Assembly (NCBI RefSeq): GCF_026130175.1
Contig: NZ_JAIGNI010000009.1
Coordinates: forward strand, 1-64,000
Direction of reading: 5' to 3'
DNA from: Lyngbya sp. CCAP 1446/10
Lineage (GTDB): Bacteria > Cyanobacteriota > Cyanobacteriia > Cyanobacteriales > Microcoleaceae
DNA length: 64,000 bases
Shown: piece by piece, positions 25,966 to 35,210 of the stretch
Layout of the letters: the number at the start of each line of letters is the position of its first letter
Numbering within the stretch: position 1 is the stretch's first letter
Made by a program: the position numbers and the translations under genes
Notes under the pieces: generated by a model
The model's database searches: none
Told to the model about the DNA's origin: nothing
Seen by the model: the letters and a program-made list of their open reading frames with translations, nothing else

Positions 25966-28908
25966 ATGGCAAATGGCATCTGGAAAGTCTTAACTACTGA
26001 TATTAAAGAACTGTGTTCCGCCGAAGCAGCCGAGGGAATCGGAGAAGCTGGTAAAACAGCCGCAGAATTGGCAAAAATGTTCAAAGAACAAGGGTTAGAC
26101 AATAGCAATTTGCTGCTAGAAGTTTTGAACTCTCCCTTAGCTCAAGTTGTGGGGGCTGGATTGCCATTTGTCGGGATGGCGGCGAAACTGCTGGCGTTTT
26201 TTATCGAAAAAACTCAACAGCAGCCCACCTTAGCTGAGTGCATTTTTCTTGTCAGTCAGGCGGCTTATCTGGAAAGTTTTAAGGGATTTATTGAACAAGA
26301 CGCGAGTTTGTTAAATCGCATCGGGGAAACTCCTGTTTCTGATAAAGTCAAGCAGTTGCTTAAAAAATTGGCTGATTTAGAATTGAGCGATAAAGCAGCT
26401 AAAGAAACTGTGAATTGCTTCCGCGATTCGATATTAGCCAAGGAATTCAATCTAGTGCTATCAGAGCGGCTGGAACAAGCAGGACTAACTGCCAATGAAG
26501 CTCAAATTCTGACAGCAAGAGTTGCTGCTAATACTCACCGCTATTTAATCGAAGCTTGGGCAATTTCCGGCGATGCAATTAAACATCTCGGACAGCCTTC
26601 TTTCAGCGAATGGCAGGAGGAACAGCAGAAATATCAAAGTATCGATACTTATTTAGAAGAACAAATTGCCTCTAAACCGGAAGAAAAAGTATTTGCTGAA
26701 AAATTTACTTTTAAAGATATCTACGTGCCACTGAAGGCAAAACCAATTGATAAAAATGGATCTGTGAGTGAGGATGCCGAAGCATTTGATTTAGAAACTT
26801 GGGCGAAAAAGTTACTCGTGGACGAGAAAAAACAAGATCAAGTTATGTTTGTTGAAGCTGGGCCAGGACGCGGTAAAAGCGTTTTTTGTCGGATGTTTGC
26901 TGACTGGGTGCGACAAAACTTGCATCCTGTTTGGACACCGGTGTTAATTCGATTGCGAGATATTCCCACATTACAAAAGAGTTTTCGAGAAACGCTAAAA
27001 GAGGCAGTTAATGCTGGTTTTGCTAGCGATGACAATTGGTTGACGGATCGCAATACGCGATATTTCTTTTTATTAGATGGCTTTGACGAGTTGCTGATGG
27101 AAGGAAGAAGCAGCGGCGGTTTAGAACAATTTCTCAAGCAAGTAGGGAAATTTCAACAGGCTTGTCAGGAGAGTTCTGAAATGAGACATCGGGTTTTGAT
27201 TACTGGCAGAACTTTAGCTTTGCAGGGGATTGAAAGGCAAATGCCGGACAATTTGGAGCGAGTCGAAATTCAGGTGATGGATGACGAACTACAGCAGCAG
27301 TGGTTGAGCAATTGGAAAGTCCAAATTGGGGCAGAAAAAACCTCAGCTTTTCAGCATTTTTTGCAAGATGAATGCTGTCCGGAACAGGTAAAATCCGACT
27401 TGGCGCGAGAACCGCTATTGCTTTATCTGCTAGCAGCGATGCACCGGGATGGAAAGTTGAAAGTAGAAGATTTTCAAGGAACTAACAGCACTCAAGCAAA
27501 GATTTTGATTTACAACCAAACTGTGAATTGGGTACTCACAGAACAGCGGACTAAATTGCTCAATCGAAATTTGACCGAATTGGAAACAGAGGATTTACGA
27601 CGCATCCTGACAGAAGCCGGATTGTGCGTGGTGCAGTCGGGGGGAGAATGCGCTCCCTTTGCGATGATTGACAAACGATTGAAAGAAGATGAATCGGTTA
27701 AATCCTTACTTGAGGAAGCAAAAAAACGGATTGGCGATAATCCTCTGAGAAATGCTTTGGCGGTTTTTTATCTCCAGCAAGGTAGCAAAGAAGGTTCTGT
27801 AGAGTTTGTACACAAGAGTTTTGGTGAATTTCTGTGTGCAGAACGATTGAAAGAAAGTCTGGAAGAGTGGACAGAACCGGGAAAGAAAGGAAGAGGATTT
27901 AATATAAAAGACTCCGATATGGATTGGGAAATTTATGATTTGTTGGGTTATGGAGGGCTGACTGCAGAAATTGTGCAATATTTGATGGGGTTGTTGACAA
28001 CGCCAGCCCCTTCAGGGAAAGCAAGTCAGTTTCGCCCTGTGGAGTTATTCCAGCGTCTGGAATATTTTTATCAGCGGTGGTGCGAGGGAGAATTTATTGA
28101 TATGCTGCGGGAAAGTTTGCCTCAAAGGAAGCTCTGGCTGCTGCGAGGACAATTGAAAACTCAAGAATTGGGGCAGCGACAAATAGATATTTACGCTGGT
28201 TTGAATGTGATGATTTTGCTGTTGGAGTTGCACCGTTACGGTCAGCAGATAGATGAATTGAAAGACAAAATGGTGTTTTATCCTTGTGGGAAACCTAATG
28301 CAGAAGGTCAACTTGACGATGCAAGTCGCTTGTTGCGTATCGTCGGTTATAGCTGTTGTGTTGGGGATTTGGGCTTTCTCCAAACAGTTGGGCAATTCCT
28401 CAAATATGCAAACCTCAGCCGCGCAAACCTCAGCGGCGCAGACCTCAGCCGCGCATACCTCATCGGCGCAAACCTCAGCCGCGCATACGTCAGCCGCGCA
28501 AACCTCAGATACGCAAACCTCAGCGACGCATACCTCAGATATGCAAACCTCAGCGACGCAAACCTCAGCGGCGCAAACCTCAGCAGCGCAGACCTCAGCG
28601 ATGCAAACCTCTTCCGCGCAGACCTCAGCGATGCAAACCTCAGCGGCGCAAACCTCAGCGACGCAAACCTCATCGGCGCAAACCTCAGCGGCGCAAACCT
28701 CAGCCGCGCAGACCTCAGCCGCGCAGACCTCAGCCGCACAGACCTCAGCGACGCAGACTTCAGTGGCGCAAAACTCAGCGGCGCAGACCTCACCGAAATT
28801 TTTGGCGATGTCAAATGGAATGAAAATACAAAATGGGAAAATGTTCGAGGTTTGGATACAGCCGTGAATGTTCCAGAAGCGTTAAAGCGACAGCTAGGAA
28901 TGCAGTAA
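25966..28908 (+). CDS. NACHT-domain STAND NTPase with C-terminal pentapeptide repeats
   Basis: 980 residues. The N-terminal region (about 1-280) is helical and of a type I do not recognise. A NACHT NTPase follows: Walker A VEAGPGRGKSVFC near residue 299 and Walker B YFFLLDGFDELL near 365-375, then the helical NACHT-associated region to about 810. The C-terminus (about 815-943) is a pentapeptide-repeat beta-helix of A(N/D)LS-type units (for example ADLSRANLSG). NACHT proteins are NLR-like switches; bacterial members (bNACHT, Avs) sense phage proteins and trigger abortive responses, with effector at the N terminus and sensor repeats at the C terminus. The effector here is not identified. Only a weak GGGTAA lies before the ATG. 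No toxin partner gene is adjacent. Confidence 0.85.
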   Translation: MANGIWKVLTTDIKELCSAEAAEGIGEAGKTAAELAKMFKEQGLDNSNLLLEVLNSPLAQVVGAGLPFVGMAAKLLAFFIEKTQQQPTLAECIFLVSQAAYLESFKGFIEQDASLLNRIGETPVSDKVKQLLKKLADLELSDKAAKETVNCFRDSILAKEFNLVLSERLEQAGLTANEAQILTARVAANTHRYLIEAWAISGDAIKHLGQPSFSEWQEEQQKYQSIDTYLEEQIASKPEEKVFAEKFTFKDIYVPLKAKPIDKNGSVSEDAEAFDLETWAKKLLVDEKKQDQVMFVEAGPGRGKSVFCRMFADWVRQNLHPVWTPVLIRLRDIPTLQKSFRETLKEAVNAGFASDDNWLTDRNTRYFFLLDGFDELLMEGRSSGGLEQFLKQVGKFQQACQESSEMRHRVLITGRTLALQGIERQMPDNLERVEIQVMDDELQQQWLSNWKVQIGAEKTSAFQHFLQDECCPEQVKSDLAREPLLLYLLAAMHRDGKLKVEDFQGTNSTQAKILIYNQTVNWVLTEQRTKLLNRNLTELETEDLRRILTEAGLCVVQSGGECAPFAMIDKRLKEDESVKSLLEEAKKRIGDNPLRNALAVFYLQQGSKEGSVEFVHKSFGEFLCAERLKESLEEWTEPGKKGRGFNIKDSDMDWEIYDLLGYGGLTAEIVQYLMGLLTTPAPSGKASQFRPVELFQRLEYFYQRWCEGEFIDMLRESLPQRKLWLLRGQLKTQELGQRQIDIYAGLNVMILLLELHRYGQQIDELKDKMVFYPCGKPNAEGQLDDASRLLRIVGYSCCVGDLGFLQTVGQFLKYANLSRANLSGADLSRAYLIGANLSRAYVSRANLRYANLSDAYLRYANLSDANLSGANLSSADLSDANLFRADLSDANLSGANLSDANLIGANLSGANLSRADLSRADLSRTDLSDADFSGAKLSGADLTEIFGDVKWNENTKWENVRGLDTAVNVPEALKRQLGMQ

Positions 28909-29071
28909 TTCTACCCATTCCATCAGCGTTAATCTGTGTTTATCCGCTAATATCTGCGATCGCAATATCCCAAACCAAGTAATTAAGATAAGATCGATCG
29001 CACTTATTGATCCAAAAGCGGGATTTCTATCCAAAAGGGCGATGGTACGCCCCAGCTTGCACGACCTACAT

Positions 29072-29287
29072 TCAAGCAGTCGCAGAACACCTGCTACTTC
29101 GCAACAATTCCAAAGCCTGATGTCTTACCCTGCCCTCCATCACCTCTTTTTGCAAGGTAATAAAAGCCTCAAAATCTTCTAAACCGTACTTAGTCATCTG
29201 CAACTGCTGACGCAACAGTTCTTCTGCCTCAACCGTTAAATAACCGGTTTTCAACGCTTTCCCGACAATGGTACTGATTAAAGTCAT
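29072..29287 (-). CDS. Small conserved-type hypothetical protein
   Basis: 71 residues from the ATG at 29287, preceded by GGTGAATCTACT; an upstream ATG (29335) would add 16 residues of unlikely sequence. The protein is helical: MTLISTIVGKALKTGYLTVEAEELLRQQLQ, then YGLEDFEAFITLQKEVMEGRV. Similar short proteins are common in filamentous cyanobacteria as hypothetical proteins, so I call the gene real but cannot name a function. It is convergent with the NACHT gene. Confidence 0.6.
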   Translation of the reverse strand: MTLISTIVGKALKTGYLTVEAEELLRQQLQMTKYGLEDFEAFITLQKEVMEGRVRHQALELLRSSRCSATA

Positions 29288-29623
29288 AGTAGATTCACCC
29301 TGATGGCACGCACGTAAACAATGGAGTTGTGTCACCAGACTAACTCTGATTTTAGTTTGTTTCGCGATCGCGCTTCAAATAGGTCAAATCTATCTTAAGG
29401 TATATTTTGAGCGATCGATTTGTCACTGGTAAATTGTATCAATTTTTACTCAATAATGCGATCGAACTGATGATTTTACAAGTTTTCTTTAAACTAACGC
29501 TACACATAAATAATGCGTGCTACTTTGAAAAAAAATGGCAATCCCTTGCCCTGCTTAGGAATAATTTAATTGTGAAAATTGATATCAAATCAAAAAATGT
29601 AGCAAAATTTCTTGCAACAGGCA

Positions 29624-30133
29624 TTACTTAGTTTCTAACAACAGTCGCCATTCTCTGACAGCAAAGGGAGGAACCAGCAACGCAGCTTTTTTTTCATCTT
29701 TCACAGGCAAGTTCAACCGCAAGGGCTGATTGGTTTCGACTTGTGTAATGATTGATTTAAAATCGTATTCTCCGACATTAATCGGCAAATCCGACTCGCT
29801 CCAAATATCATTAGCCATGCCAATTGCGCGACTTCCCGCAGCCACATTCAGCGACACAGGGTGCTCCAATTCAGTTCCAGGAAACCCTACCAATCTCAGA
29901 TTAAAAGAGTTTACTACTCCCGACTTTACTCGCTTGTACAAAACCACTTGCCACGCTTTCTCATCAGTATCGCGCAGGCTTTGTACGGAACGAAACATTA
30001 CTCTGTCGCCCGCTTCTGGATACTTGTGAATCGAGGCGAAAGCGGGCGGGCTGACAGCTAAGATTAGATACAAGCACAAGCTAATGATTGTTAAAGCCTT
30101 GAAAAAGGAAGGTTTTGCACTGAGATTTTTCAT
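29624..30133 (-). CDS. Secreted DUF3122-type protein
   Basis: 169 residues with a clear signal peptide (LTIISLCLYLILAVSPPAFA), then a single domain with HKYPEAGDRVMFRSVQSLRD, AWQVVLYKR, FNLRLVGFPGTELEHP and REWRLLLETK. This pattern fits the cyanobacterial DUF3122 family as I remember it. The function is unknown; the protein probably acts in the periplasm or is attached to the membrane. It is monocistronic. Confidence 0.7.
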   Translation of the reverse strand: MKNLSAKPSFFKALTIISLCLYLILAVSPPAFASIHKYPEAGDRVMFRSVQSLRDTDEKAWQVVLYKRVKSGVVNSFNLRLVGFPGTELEHPVSLNVAAGSRAIGMANDIWSESDLPINVGEYDFKSIITQVETNQPLRLNLPVKDEKKAALLVPPFAVREWRLLLETK

Positions 30134-30236
30134 GGGATGACCAAAATATCGCTTGTTACCCAGAAGCTTGATAAATAAAAAAGTAGGGTACGGCGCACCC
30201 TACTACTCATTTTAAACCTATAATCCAACTGCCTGC

Positions 30237-31175
30237 TTAGGGGGAAGGAAGAGCATAAAAAGCAACTCCCTCATCCCGGAAATCTGACCTCCCCTGTACC
30301 GCCAGCCGCTGGCTTGCGCTTGCGGTAAAAAAGTGTGTAATATTTAGCGGATTTTCCCGTTCCCTCGCGAGGTTGGTAAAACGATAGACGGGTATCGCAC
30401 CCGGAACAGCCGTGCTATATGAATTGAAAACCTCCCCCTGATCGCGGAACTGGGGTAAGGTGCGAACAAAGCTTATCTCACCAGGTTTATTCGTAAAGAA
30501 ATAAGTTCCTGATGCCGTATTCAAGAAGCGTTCAACCTTTGCGTTACCGCCGTTTGGAGCAATAAATTCATCGCCTTCACTCTGGAAACGAGCAGGGTTG
30601 GTTAGTCGGTCACTTTTCTCGATCGGGTCTGTAGTATAAAAATGCCCTCCTGCCGTCTTGTCAAAGAAACGCGCGACGGGAATGCCACTACTGCCTCCTT
30701 GATTTACAGGCGCACCTGTTAGGGCGTCTTTCAAAGTGACATTGCCCCTGTCAGTTGAAACCTGTAATGTGAAAGGCTGAGGAAGTTCGTTTAACGTATT
30801 CAAGCTAGTCACGCGGACTACATAGTCCACACCAGGCACACTTGTAAGCGAAGTAGCACCATTAGAGTATTGGGCGCTAAAACTCGGTATTTTTGAGTTG
30901 AGACCGTTGCCATCATCAGCCTGAGCAACAAGAAGACCACTCGTATCAGCGACATTCGCACCCGTGTTGCCTTTGGGTATTTGAAAGACTTGCACGTAAG
31001 GGTCATAGCTAGTGCTTAGATCTTTAAAAAGATCAATTGATATAGGCTGATTAACTAACTCTACCTCTAAGATGTAATCTTTAGCGCGAGTTCTTGCAGG
31101 ACCATCGCCCGAATTAGGAGTCGGGATACTCTTGTCAGTTGTAGTTAACTGATTGGTCACTTGAACTGATGCCAT
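30237..31175 (-). CDS. DUF5648-like repeat protein with pre-peptidase-type N-terminal domain
   Basis: 312 residues. The first about 150 look like a pre-peptidase C-terminal (PPC)-type beta-sandwich (DYILEVELVNQPISIDLF, YDPYVQVFQIPKG, VDYVVRVTSLN). The C-terminal half has repeats of the DUF5648 kind: ARFFDKTAGGHFYTTDPIEK, ERFLNTASGTYFFTNKPGEI and YRFTNLARERENPLNITHFF, each followed by an RFQSEGDEF-like strand. This module is found on secreted or surface proteins; no signal peptide is visible. The gene lies 279 bp from the divergent NB-ARC gene. Confidence 0.7.
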   Translation of the reverse strand: MASVQVTNQLTTTDKSIPTPNSGDGPARTRAKDYILEVELVNQPISIDLFKDLSTSYDPYVQVFQIPKGNTGANVADTSGLLVAQADDGNGLNSKIPSFSAQYSNGATSLTSVPGVDYVVRVTSLNTLNELPQPFTLQVSTDRGNVTLKDALTGAPVNQGGSSGIPVARFFDKTAGGHFYTTDPIEKSDRLTNPARFQSEGDEFIAPNGGNAKVERFLNTASGTYFFTNKPGEISFVRTLPQFRDQGEVFNSYSTAVPGAIPVYRFTNLARERENPLNITHFFTASASQRLAVQGRSDFRDEGVAFYALPSP

Positions 31176-31454
31176 TTAAGCTGTCCTTTTAACTTTTTTG
31201 ATAGCAGGTGTTATAAAATACTGCCTTCTACATTTATAAAACACTCAAGACTGATAAGTTACCTAACAGCTATTAGTATTTTTATTAGGTATTCTTATGA
31301 GAAGTACACCAACACAGGGATAGGCTTTATTTACAATAAATTTTATAACGTATCTAAAATATCCTCATAAGCCAGTAAAAATACTTAATAAGTTAGATAC
31401 TTAATCTGGTAAAATCATAAATAATTATGAGTGTGCTTCTGCTTATGAATATAC

Positions 31455-32999
31455 ATGACACCTCCCAATAAACCCTTACAAATACCAGAACAGAAGTTTA
31501 TAGAGGCTGCGGCTTGCTGGAATCTCGAACAGTTATATGCAGACTTGACAGTGGCAAAGCAAGAGTACGCTAGCAGTACAAAGCAGCGACTCACTCCTTT
31601 AGAAAAAACTTACCTGCGAGGATTACTTTGCAATTATAGTCCGCCGGAAATGGCCACCGCACTCAACCGTGAATGCGCCGGTATTAGAGTAGACTTATCG
31701 AGAGGGCTGTATCGCTACATAGAAGTTTTAACGCTGCAACAACCGAAAGATTGGAAAGAAATCCCCAGTATCCTAGAAATATTTGGTTATAAACAAAAGG
31801 GGAATGTAGAAACTTTGCATTCTACATTGATAAATTATATCCAAACTCCCGAAACTTCCATCGAAAATCAAACTGAATCGGGGATGTTGGCTGATACGTC
31901 TATTTTCTACGGGCGCACAACAGAACTTGCTAACTTAGAGCAATGGATTTTACAAGAAAACTGTCGTTTAGTTGCTATATTGGGTATGGGCGGCATTGGC
32001 AAAACTGCTTTAGTATCTAAGCTGAGCAATATGATTAAACACCAGTTTGACAGATTGATTTGGCTCAACCTCAGTCATGCACCTCTGTTGGCACATACTC
32101 TGGTAAATTTAATCGAATTTTTATCAAATAACCCCCCAATCGATTTAGAGAGATTGGGATTAATTAGTCAGTCTAAAGAAATATTTTTTCAAGCTGCGAT
32201 CGCTCTCCGAGAGCGATCGCACATTGAATTTTACCTAGACAACCTAATTGCTTCCACAAATGCAATAGAACAGACAATCATCGCTGATGGTATCCAGCGG
32301 CTGATTCATTGTTTACAAAAGCGTCGATGCCTGATAATTTTAGATGAGTGGGAAGCTGTTTTCAGCACTGAGCAGTTAACAGGAAATTATCGAGAAGGAT
32401 ATCAAGTGTATGGGGAATTGCTGAAACAACTAGCAAAATCGCAGCATCAAAGTTGCTTGCTGTTGACTAGCTGCGAAAAACCTAAAGAAATTGCAGCGTT
32501 AGAAGGTCAAAATCAATCTGTACGGTCATTAAAATTGGGCAGTTTGGGAGAAGCTGCTGTGGAAATCATTAAAAATAAGGGTTTGTCTGAAGAAGGTGAA
32601 TACTCAGAACTGATAGAGGCCTACAGCGGCAATCCTTTAGCGTTAAAAATAGTAACAACAACTATTCATGATATGTTTGGGGGAAGCATTGCTAACTTTT
32701 TAAGAAATGGGCTATTTCTGGGAGATTATAGCGATACGTTATCTCGGCAGTTTAATCGCTTATCAGCATTTGAAATCGAGCTACTACACTGCATGGCGAA
32801 AGAAGTCAAGCCTGTTGATATTGAAAAATTGTGTTCAGATATTCAGCAAGAGAGGAGTTTAGAATTGCTGAAGGTGTTAGAATCGCTTTTCAGGCGATCG
32901 CTAATTGAAACAGTCCAAGCAGAAAGTGAAACCCTGTTCGCGCTTCAACCTGCGGTAAAGACATATCTGATGTCTGTGGTAAGATGGCCTAAGTCGTAA
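31455..32999 (+). CDS. vMAP-N/NB-ARC STAND ATPase, no C-terminal repeats
   Basis: 514 residues. Residues about 10-110 form the vMAP-type N-terminal HTH domain (FIEAAACWNLEQLYADLT, RLTPLEKTYLRGLLC, YSPPEMATALN), the same module as at 128-691. An NB-ARC NTPase follows: Walker A LGMGGIGKTALVSKLSN near residues 176-185 and Walker B CLIILDEWEAVF near 292. A winged-helix part ends near residue 500 (LPAVKTYLMSVVRWP). Cyanobacterial relatives usually continue into WD40 or TPR repeats; here the stop comes after the winged helix, so the gene may be short, truncated or a signalling adaptor. It is read 16 bp before the end of the cytochrome gene on the other strand. The start lies in AT-rich DNA. Confidence 0.82.
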   Translation: MTPPNKPLQIPEQKFIEAAACWNLEQLYADLTVAKQEYASSTKQRLTPLEKTYLRGLLCNYSPPEMATALNRECAGIRVDLSRGLYRYIEVLTLQQPKDWKEIPSILEIFGYKQKGNVETLHSTLINYIQTPETSIENQTESGMLADTSIFYGRTTELANLEQWILQENCRLVAILGMGGIGKTALVSKLSNMIKHQFDRLIWLNLSHAPLLAHTLVNLIEFLSNNPPIDLERLGLISQSKEIFFQAAIALRERSHIEFYLDNLIASTNAIEQTIIADGIQRLIHCLQKRRCLIILDEWEAVFSTEQLTGNYREGYQVYGELLKQLAKSQHQSCLLLTSCEKPKEIAALEGQNQSVRSLKLGSLGEAAVEIIKNKGLSEEGEYSELIEAYSGNPLALKIVTTTIHDMFGGSIANFLRNGLFLGDYSDTLSRQFNRLSAFEIELLHCMAKEVKPVDIEKLCSDIQQERSLELLKVLESLFRRSLIETVQAESETLFALQPAVKTYLMSVVRWPKS

Positions 33000-33015
33000 A
33001 TAATATACCGAGGTT

Positions 33016-33393
33016 CTATTTCCAATCGGTTTCGGCTTGGGATAGCACGTAGGCTGAAACATCGATAATTTGTTGTTCTGACAAACGAGATTTGTAAGCG
33101 GGCATAATTCCTTTACCGTTGGTTACTAGGTTGGAAATATTGGCGATGGAGTCCATGCCGTATTTTTTTAAGGCTTTTTCTTTTAAGTTTTTGCCGCGCC
33201 TGATAATGTTGCCACCGTTGATGTGGCAGCCTGCACAGTTGGTGCTGAAGACTTCGGCTGGGGTTGCGGTTTCGGGAGTTGTTGCTGTATCTGCGATCGC
33301 AATTTGGGAATTAGTGGCAACTTCTGCAAATGCCAGTGTCAGTATTAATAAAGTGACGGTGAGGATTTTTTTTAATTTATTTAGTAAAATCAT
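33016..33393 (-). CDS. Cytochrome c6-like protein (PetJ family)
   Basis: 125 residues: a signal peptide (LTVTLLILTLAFA), then a single class I cytochrome c domain with the heme attachment site CAGCH (Cys53, Cys56, His57). The axial methionine is in the GIMPAYKSRL stretch and the C-terminal helix ends SAYVLSQAETDW, as in cyanobacterial cytochrome c6. Cytochrome c6 carries electrons from cytochrome b6f to photosystem I or to oxidases; the sequence differs enough from classical PetJ (RRGKNLKEKALKK region) that a c6B/c6C-type relative is possible. It is the last gene of its strand before a 90-bp tandem repeat. Confidence 0.85.
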   Translation of the reverse strand: MILLNKLKKILTVTLLILTLAFAEVATNSQIAIADTATTPETATPAEVFSTNCAGCHINGGNIIRRGKNLKEKALKKYGMDSIANISNLVTNGKGIMPAYKSRLSEQQIIDVSAYVLSQAETDWK

Positions 33394-33451
33394 TTATTTG
33401 CAGATTAAAAAATAGTGCTGCATTTGATGATAGCACTAAATACAATATTGG

Positions 33452-33613
33452 AACAGGCAAGATGCCTGTTCCACAAGTGAATTTTTATTCTATTTGTGGG
33501 GCGTTGCTCCTAGCCCGCCCCGGAAGGCTTTACAATACTGCAACAGGCAAGATGCCCGTTCCACAAGTGAATTTTTATTCTACTTGTGGGGCGTTGCTCC
33601 TAGCCCGCCCCTG
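33452..33613. repeat. 90-bp direct tandem repeat, two copies
   Basis: AACAGGCAAGATGCCTGTTCC starts at 33452 and its near-copy (AACAGGCAAGATGCCCGTTCC) at 33542. Each is followed by the same ACAAGTGAATTTTTATTC and GGGGCGTTGCTCC... sequence. The front contains a CAGGCAAGATGCCTG palindrome. It lies between glpK and the cytochrome gene. Confidence 0.8.
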
Positions 33614-33625
33614 AATCCTTTATAT

Positions 33626-35113
33626 TCATTCTTCCCAGTCGAAGGTGCGGGTAACTGCTTTTTTCCAAAAGCGATATTTTTGCTCCCGAAGTGCGATCGG
33701 CATTTGCGGTTCCCAAATACAATCCACCGCCCAATTATCCCGCAATTCTGCTAGTTTACTCCAAAAACCAACCGCCAAACCAGCCGCATAGGCCGCGCCC
33801 AGTGCAGTAGTTTCTGCTACCACAGGCCGCACCACAGGCACTCCCAAAACATCGCTCTGAAACTGCATCAGCGTGCTATTTCCTACCATCCCACCATCTA
33901 CTTTTAAAGACAAAAGCTGCACACCCGAATCCTGATTCATCGCATCCAATACTTCCCGCGTTTGCCACGCTGTCGCTTCCAATACTGCGCGGGCAATGTG
34001 TGCCTTAGTCGCGTAGCGAGTTAAACCTGCAATTACTCCCCTGGCGCTATCTTGCCAATAGGGCGCGTAGAGTCCAGAAAAAGCCGGCACAATGTAAACT
34101 CCTGCGCTATCTTCGACGGTATTTGCTAATGTTTCTACTTCCGCAGATGTGTTGATGATACCCAAATTGTCCCGCAGCCACTGTACTAATGCTCCCGCGA
34201 TCGCAATACTGCCTTCAAGAGCATACACAGCGGGCGATTCTCCCATCTTGTAGGCGACTGTTGTTAGTAATCCTTGCTTTGAAGGGACGATCGCCTCACC
34301 GGTATTCAGCAGCATAAAACAGCCCGTACCGTAAGTATTTTTCGCCTCCCCAACATTGAAACAAGTTTGCCCAACCAGAGCCGCCTGCTGATCGCCCAAA
34401 GCAGCAGCAATCGGAACACCATCTAACAATCCTTTTGCAGTGCCAAAAATGTGACTCGAAGGGCAAATCTCTGGCAGCATCCGGCGGGGAATTCCCATTA
34501 TTTCCAAAGTTTCAGCATCCCAATCCAGGGTTTGCAAATCCATCAGCATTGTGCGGCTGGCATTGGTAACATCGGTAATGTGTGCGCCGCCAGTCAGATG
34601 CCAAATTAGAAAAGAATCGACATTGCCAAAAATCGCCTCGCCTCGATTTGCCGCTTCCCGCAATCCTGCGATATTGTCCAGCATCCACTTAACTTTCGGC
34701 CCGCTAAAATAAGTTGCTAGCGGCAAACCGCAGCGCGATCGAAATCGATCTTTGCCGTCAACTTGTGCTAAGCTAGTACAAATTTGGTGAGTGCGAGTAT
34801 CTTGCCACACAATCGCATTACCGTAGGATTTGCCCGTGTTTTTGTTCCAAACAATTGCTGTTTCGCGCTGGTTGGTAATGCCTAGGGCCGCAATATCTTT
34901 CGGGTCTATATTGCCAATTTCCAGGGCGTTTTTAATGACACTTTGGGTGCGCTGCCAAATTTCTTCGGCATTGTGCTCAACCCATCCCGGTTGTGGATAA
35001 ATCTGTTGATGTTCTTGTTGGTTGCGGCAAATTATCTTTCCCAGGCGATCGAATACCATAAACCTGGTGCTGGTGGTTCCTTGGTCGATCGCTGCTACGT
35101 ATTTTTTGGTCAA
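33626..35113 (-). CDS. glpK: Glycerol kinase
   Basis: 495 residues, the normal length. The FGGY-type sugar kinase fold begins [17 protein letters not shown], with [48 protein letters not shown] and the ATP-binding end [14 protein letters not shown] and [15 protein letters not shown]. It phosphorylates glycerol to glycerol 3-phosphate with ATP. No glpD, glpF or regulator is nearby, so it appears as a stand-alone gene. A rich run of repeats lies 3' of it. Confidence 0.96.
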   Translation of the reverse strand: MTKKYVAAIDQGTTSTRFMVFDRLGKIICRNQQEHQQIYPQPGWVEHNAEEIWQRTQSVIKNALEIGNIDPKDIAALGITNQRETAIVWNKNTGKSYGNAIVWQDTRTHQICTSLAQVDGKDRFRSRCGLPLATYFSGPKVKWMLDNIAGLREAANRGEAIFGNVDSFLIWHLTGGAHITDVTNASRTMLMDLQTLDWDAETLEIMGIPRRMLPEICPSSHIFGTAKGLLDGVPIAAALGDQQAALVGQTCFNVGEAKNTYGTGCFMLLNTGEAIVPSKQGLLTTVAYKMGESPAVYALEGSIAIAGALVQWLRDNLGIINTSAEVETLANTVEDSAGVYIVPAFSGLYAPYWQDSARGVIAGLTRYATKAHIARAVLEATAWQTREVLDAMNQDSGVQLLSLKVDGGMVGNSTLMQFQSDVLGVPVVRPVVAETTALGAAYAAGLAVGFWSKLAELRDNWAVDCIWEPQMPIALREQKYRFWKKAVTRTFDWEE

Positions 35114-35210
35114 GTATTTAAAACCTTTTTCGCAATCAAGCCTTTAATATTTATGATAATATGTAAAGTCAAATTAATCTAAAAAAATTTAGTTTAGGGA
35201 AGTCCCTACT

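Noticed and set aside
28286-28867. Long frames in two other phases through the pentapeptide region
   Set aside because: They are produced by the 15-bp tandem repeats and translate the same DNA as the NACHT gene.
29407-29631. 74-codon frame between small hypothetical genes
   Set aside because: Starts with TTG without ribosome-binding site; Asn/Lys/Phe-rich sequence looks like translated AT-rich spacer.
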